Origin: Paenibacillus sp. FSL R10-2734
Lineage (GTDB): Bacteria; Bacillota; Bacilli; Paenibacillales; Paenibacillaceae
Assembly: GCF_037963865.1 (NCBI RefSeq)
Contig: NZ_CP150170.1
Span: 5,146,001-5,210,000 of the forward strand
Direction: 5' to 3'
Length of the DNA stretch: 64,000 bases
The notes beneath the pieces were generated by a model that saw nothing but the letters and a program-made list of their open reading frames with translations, was not told the DNA's origin and made no database searches. Made by a program: the position numbers and the translations under genes. Below, in pieces: positions 61,848-64,000 of the stretch. Within the stretch, counting starts at the first letter, position 1. Each line of letters starts with the position of its first letter.

Positions 61848-61882
61848 CATTATATCTTGCTCTATTTTGCACCCTGCAAAGT

Positions 61883-62824
61883 TTACACAGAAATTAGGTC
61901 ACACTCACGTGAGTTGTTCAGTTCGTTGGAACTCATTAATTCAGATACAAATTCCGGAATGATTGGATTTGTATTATCTTTTTTAAATGCTACTACGAAA
62001 TCCAAATCGTTATCAATTCCTTCTATGTTCAATACCTTAATATCATAGGTTTCAGCAGGGCTATTTATTTTGTTTGTAGAATGCAGAAAGGTGATGCCTT
62101 TGCCTGAACCCACTAAAAGCAATGCTTTTTCTGCATCATTTACGTAATAGGAAGCATTCGGTGAAAATCCATGTTTCATGCATAAACTGGTAGCATAATC
62201 TACGGTAAATGGAGAAACTTTACGTTCAAGCATTATAAAATTCTCATTCGCTAATTCCTTCATATCAATAGAGTCATATTTAGATAAACGACAGTTCCGT
62301 GGAACTGCGATTTGCAGTTTATTCTCTTGAAGCTTTATACACTCTATATTTGGAATAGAATCAATGCAAGTATTTAATGCAAATACCAAATCGCATTTGT
62401 CAAATAGAAGATGATGTCTTAGTTCGGTTGGACTGCCCTGTGAAAGCGAAAAATCAATGCGCGGGTGCTTTTTCGTTATAGATTTCAGCGTATGCTGCAT
62501 GAGCTTGGTATCAAGAAATCCTTGATATCCTATACTCAGCAATCCCGTTATGTTGCCATCATCATCATCTCCTTGCTTCACAATTTCCCGAATATTATCA
62601 CATCTTCTTATGATTTCCGTGGCTTCATGCAAAAAGCGACTTCCTTGCTCTGTCAAAGTTAGCGAATGTCTACCGCGCACAAAAAGTTGCACTCCCATTT
62701 CTTCTTCAAGGTCTTGTATTTGTCGGCTTAAAGTTGGCTGTGTCACATATAGGTGCTCGGATGCTTTCGTAAAACTTGAGTATTCTGCTACAGAAATAAA
62801 ATATCTCAAACTCAGTATATTCAT
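61883..62824 (-). CDS. LysR family transcriptional regulator
   Basis: 313 aa: winged helix-turn-helix at residues 1-60 (FTKASEHLYVTQPTLSRQIQ), then a two-lobed ligand domain. GGGAG RBS. Divergent from the MFS transporter and convergent with the thiolase/DUF35 operon, so it may control transport and breakdown of one acid. Confidence 0.92.
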   Translation of the reverse strand: MNILSLRYFISVAEYSSFTKASEHLYVTQPTLSRQIQDLEEEMGVQLFVRGRHSLTLTEQGSRFLHEATEIIRRCDNIREIVKQGDDDDGNITGLLSIGYQGFLDTKLMQHTLKSITKKHPRIDFSLSQGSPTELRHHLLFDKCDLVFALNTCIDSIPNIECIKLQENKLQIAVPRNCRLSKYDSIDMKELANENFIMLERKVSPFTVDYATSLCMKHGFSPNASYYVNDAEKALLLVGSGKGITFLHSTNKINSPAETYDIKVLNIEGIDNDLDFVVAFKKDNTNPIIPEFVSELMSSNELNNSRECDLISV

Positions 62825-62856
62825 ACGTAACTCCCTCTCTATGTGAAAAAAAACAC

Positions 62857-62920
62857 AATTAGATGTATCAAACTAAATAAGAATATCAAAGAACCTTACG
62901 TAGTTTGATTATATCTAATT
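62857..62920. promoter_or_regulatory. Long inverted repeat between LysR and MFS genes
   Basis: Arms AATTAGATGTATCAAACTA (62857-62875) and TAGTTTGATTATATCTAATT (62901-62920) match with one mismatch and one gap. They flank 25 nt in the divergent promoter region: likely LysR binding sites. Confidence 0.55.
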
Positions 62921-62946
62921 TATTGGTTATTAGAAAGGACAAGAAG

Positions 62947-64000
62947 ATGCAAAAGACAAAAAAGAAAATCTATTACGGTTGGTTCGTAGTGCTTGCAGCT
63001 TTTCTATGCACTTTCGCTTCAACCGGTTTGATGATTTACTCGTTCAGCTTATTTTTAGTACCGATGTCTGAGTCGCTCGATGTACCGAGGACTTCGATAG
63101 CTTTAGCATCGTCAATCTTCACCATCTGCATGGGCGTGGTCAGCGCCTATGTTGGCAACCAGGTCTCCAAGGGCAGAGTAAAGAAGCTGATTCTCATTGG
63201 TGTGATTCTGCTAGGAGGCGGAAACGCTCTACTCTCTATCACGAACTCGCTCCCTGTGTACTATATGTGTTATGCACTTGTCGGTATTGGTAGCGCTTTT
63301 ACGGGACCAGCAGTAACCAGTACCTTGGCGACAGCATGGTTCGATAAACGCCGCGGTCTCGCCACAGGCATTATCAGCTGTGGTGCCAGCGTGTGTGCCA
63401 TATTCGCGCCATCCTTTCTCGCTACCATAATGGACTCGTCGGGAGTACGGGCTGCTTATCTCGCTAACAGCGCGATCGTAATCGTTCTGCTGCTCATTGC
63501 GTTGCTGTTGGTGAAAACGAAGCCTCAGGACATCGGTCTTCTGCCTGATGGGCTTACCCAAGAGGAATTCGAAGCGACACCGCCCAAGAAACGCCCGGTC
63601 CTCATTGGACTCACTCGCAATCAGGCCATGAAGACACCTGCCATGATTCTTGTTTGTATCGCATTTGCTGCGCTCGGCTTCGGACAGATCGGCGTCATGC
63701 AGAACGCAGCCGCTTATTTAAGCGACCTAACGTTTAACACGAAAACTATAGCATCTGCACTCGGTTTCATTGGTTTATCCGGTGGCGTCAGCACAATCTT
63801 CTTCGGATGGTTGTCGGACCGAATCAATCCTAAGCTTGTATTTTGTGTTGGAAACATGCTGTTGCTAGTAGCTACCCTCATCCTCACCTACACTGAGCCG
63901 GATTCTGGGTACGGCTGGCTAGTCTCCTATGGCATCCTGTTCGGCTTAGGCATGGGAATCTGGGCTTCTGCTGTTCCCCTCGTCATTATAAAGCTAGTAG
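62947..64000 (+). CDS. MFS transporter, OFA-like (partial, cut by window end)
   Basis: At least 351 residues with no stop before the window end. Opens MQKTKKKIYYGWFVVLAAFL, typical of the oxalate/formate antiporter-like family, and has the A-motif-like GWLSDRINPKLVF between helices. About ten membrane segments are visible. RBS AAAGGA before ATG 62947. Substrate probably a carboxylate handled by the thiolase operon (inference). Confidence 0.9.
   Translation, partial: MQKTKKKIYYGWFVVLAAFLCTFASTGLMIYSFSLFLVPMSESLDVPRTSIALASSIFTICMGVVSAYVGNQVSKGRVKKLILIGVILLGGGNALLSITNSLPVYYMCYALVGIGSAFTGPAVTSTLATAWFDKRRGLATGIISCGASVCAIFAPSFLATIMDSSGVRAAYLANSAIVIVLLLIALLLVKTKPQDIGLLPDGLTQEEFEATPPKKRPVLIGLTRNQAMKTPAMILVCIAFAALGFGQIGVMQNAAAYLSDLTFNTKTIASALGFIGLSGGVSTIFFGWLSDRINPKLVFCVGNMLLLVATLILTYTEPDSGYGWLVSYGILFGLGMGIWASAVPLVIIKLV

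Overview
The window looks like chromosome of a spore-forming, low-to-mid GC Bacillota close to Paenibacillus. The evidence is the strong AGGAGG-type ribosome binding sites, the YesM/YesN two-component systems paired with lipoprotein-dependent sugar ABC importers, a YheC/YheD-like spore protein, and many intrinsic terminators. The genus is inferred from gene style, not from a marker gene. No rRNA, tRNA, CRISPR array, transposase or integrase was seen.

Layout. (1) 0-12 kb is a mannoside-foraging locus: two permeases, a binding lipoprotein and a GH125 exo-alpha-mannosidase in one operon, a YesM/YesN-type sensor/regulator pair, and a divergent GH38 alpha-mannosidase. (2) 12-23 kb holds a pectin-acetylesterase/Notum-like hydrolase with a TetR regulator, an unusual fusion of a PaaK-like adenylating domain to an SbnA-type diaminopropionate synthase followed by SbnB, a YheC/D ATP-grasp protein, a cardiolipin synthase, a rhamnose mutarotase beside wrecked GH28 and AraC genes, a DinB protein and a small kinase-like protein. 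(3) 22.8-25.6 kb holds three tandem paralogues with a basic head, a Gln-rich dipeptide-repeat stalk and a C1q-like C-terminal domain. (4) 25.8-34.9 kb is a sugar-import module (sensor, regulator, binding protein, two permeases, FAD oxidoreductase) bracketed by 240-bp direct repeats that copy the 3' end of a MetF-like gene, which suggests acquisition or excision as a unit.

(5) 35-45 kb has secreted or anchored hydrolases, an SDR/TetR pair, a flavin reductase, a divergent HxlR/SpxH-like thiol-stress pair, and a type I toxin-antitoxin locus (31-aa toxin with overlapping antisense RNA) absent from ordinary ORF lists. (6) 45-52.4 kb has a TetM-like ribosomal-protection GTPase and a beta-glucoside PTS operon under an AraC regulator with cre-like sites. 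(7) 52.5-59.9 kb has a gene remnant, an accD-accA-YfmS-like string whose promoter is a copy of the promoter of a CocE-type hydrolase, a CorA transporter with a peculiar leader, and a TetR regulator. (8) 60-64 kb has a thiolase/DUF35 pair, a LysR regulator and a divergent MFS transporter cut off by the window end.

Most novel-looking: the PaaK-SbnA fusion, the Gln-stalk C1q proteins, the direct-repeat-bracketed module, the type I toxin locus, and the shared accDA/cocE promoter module.
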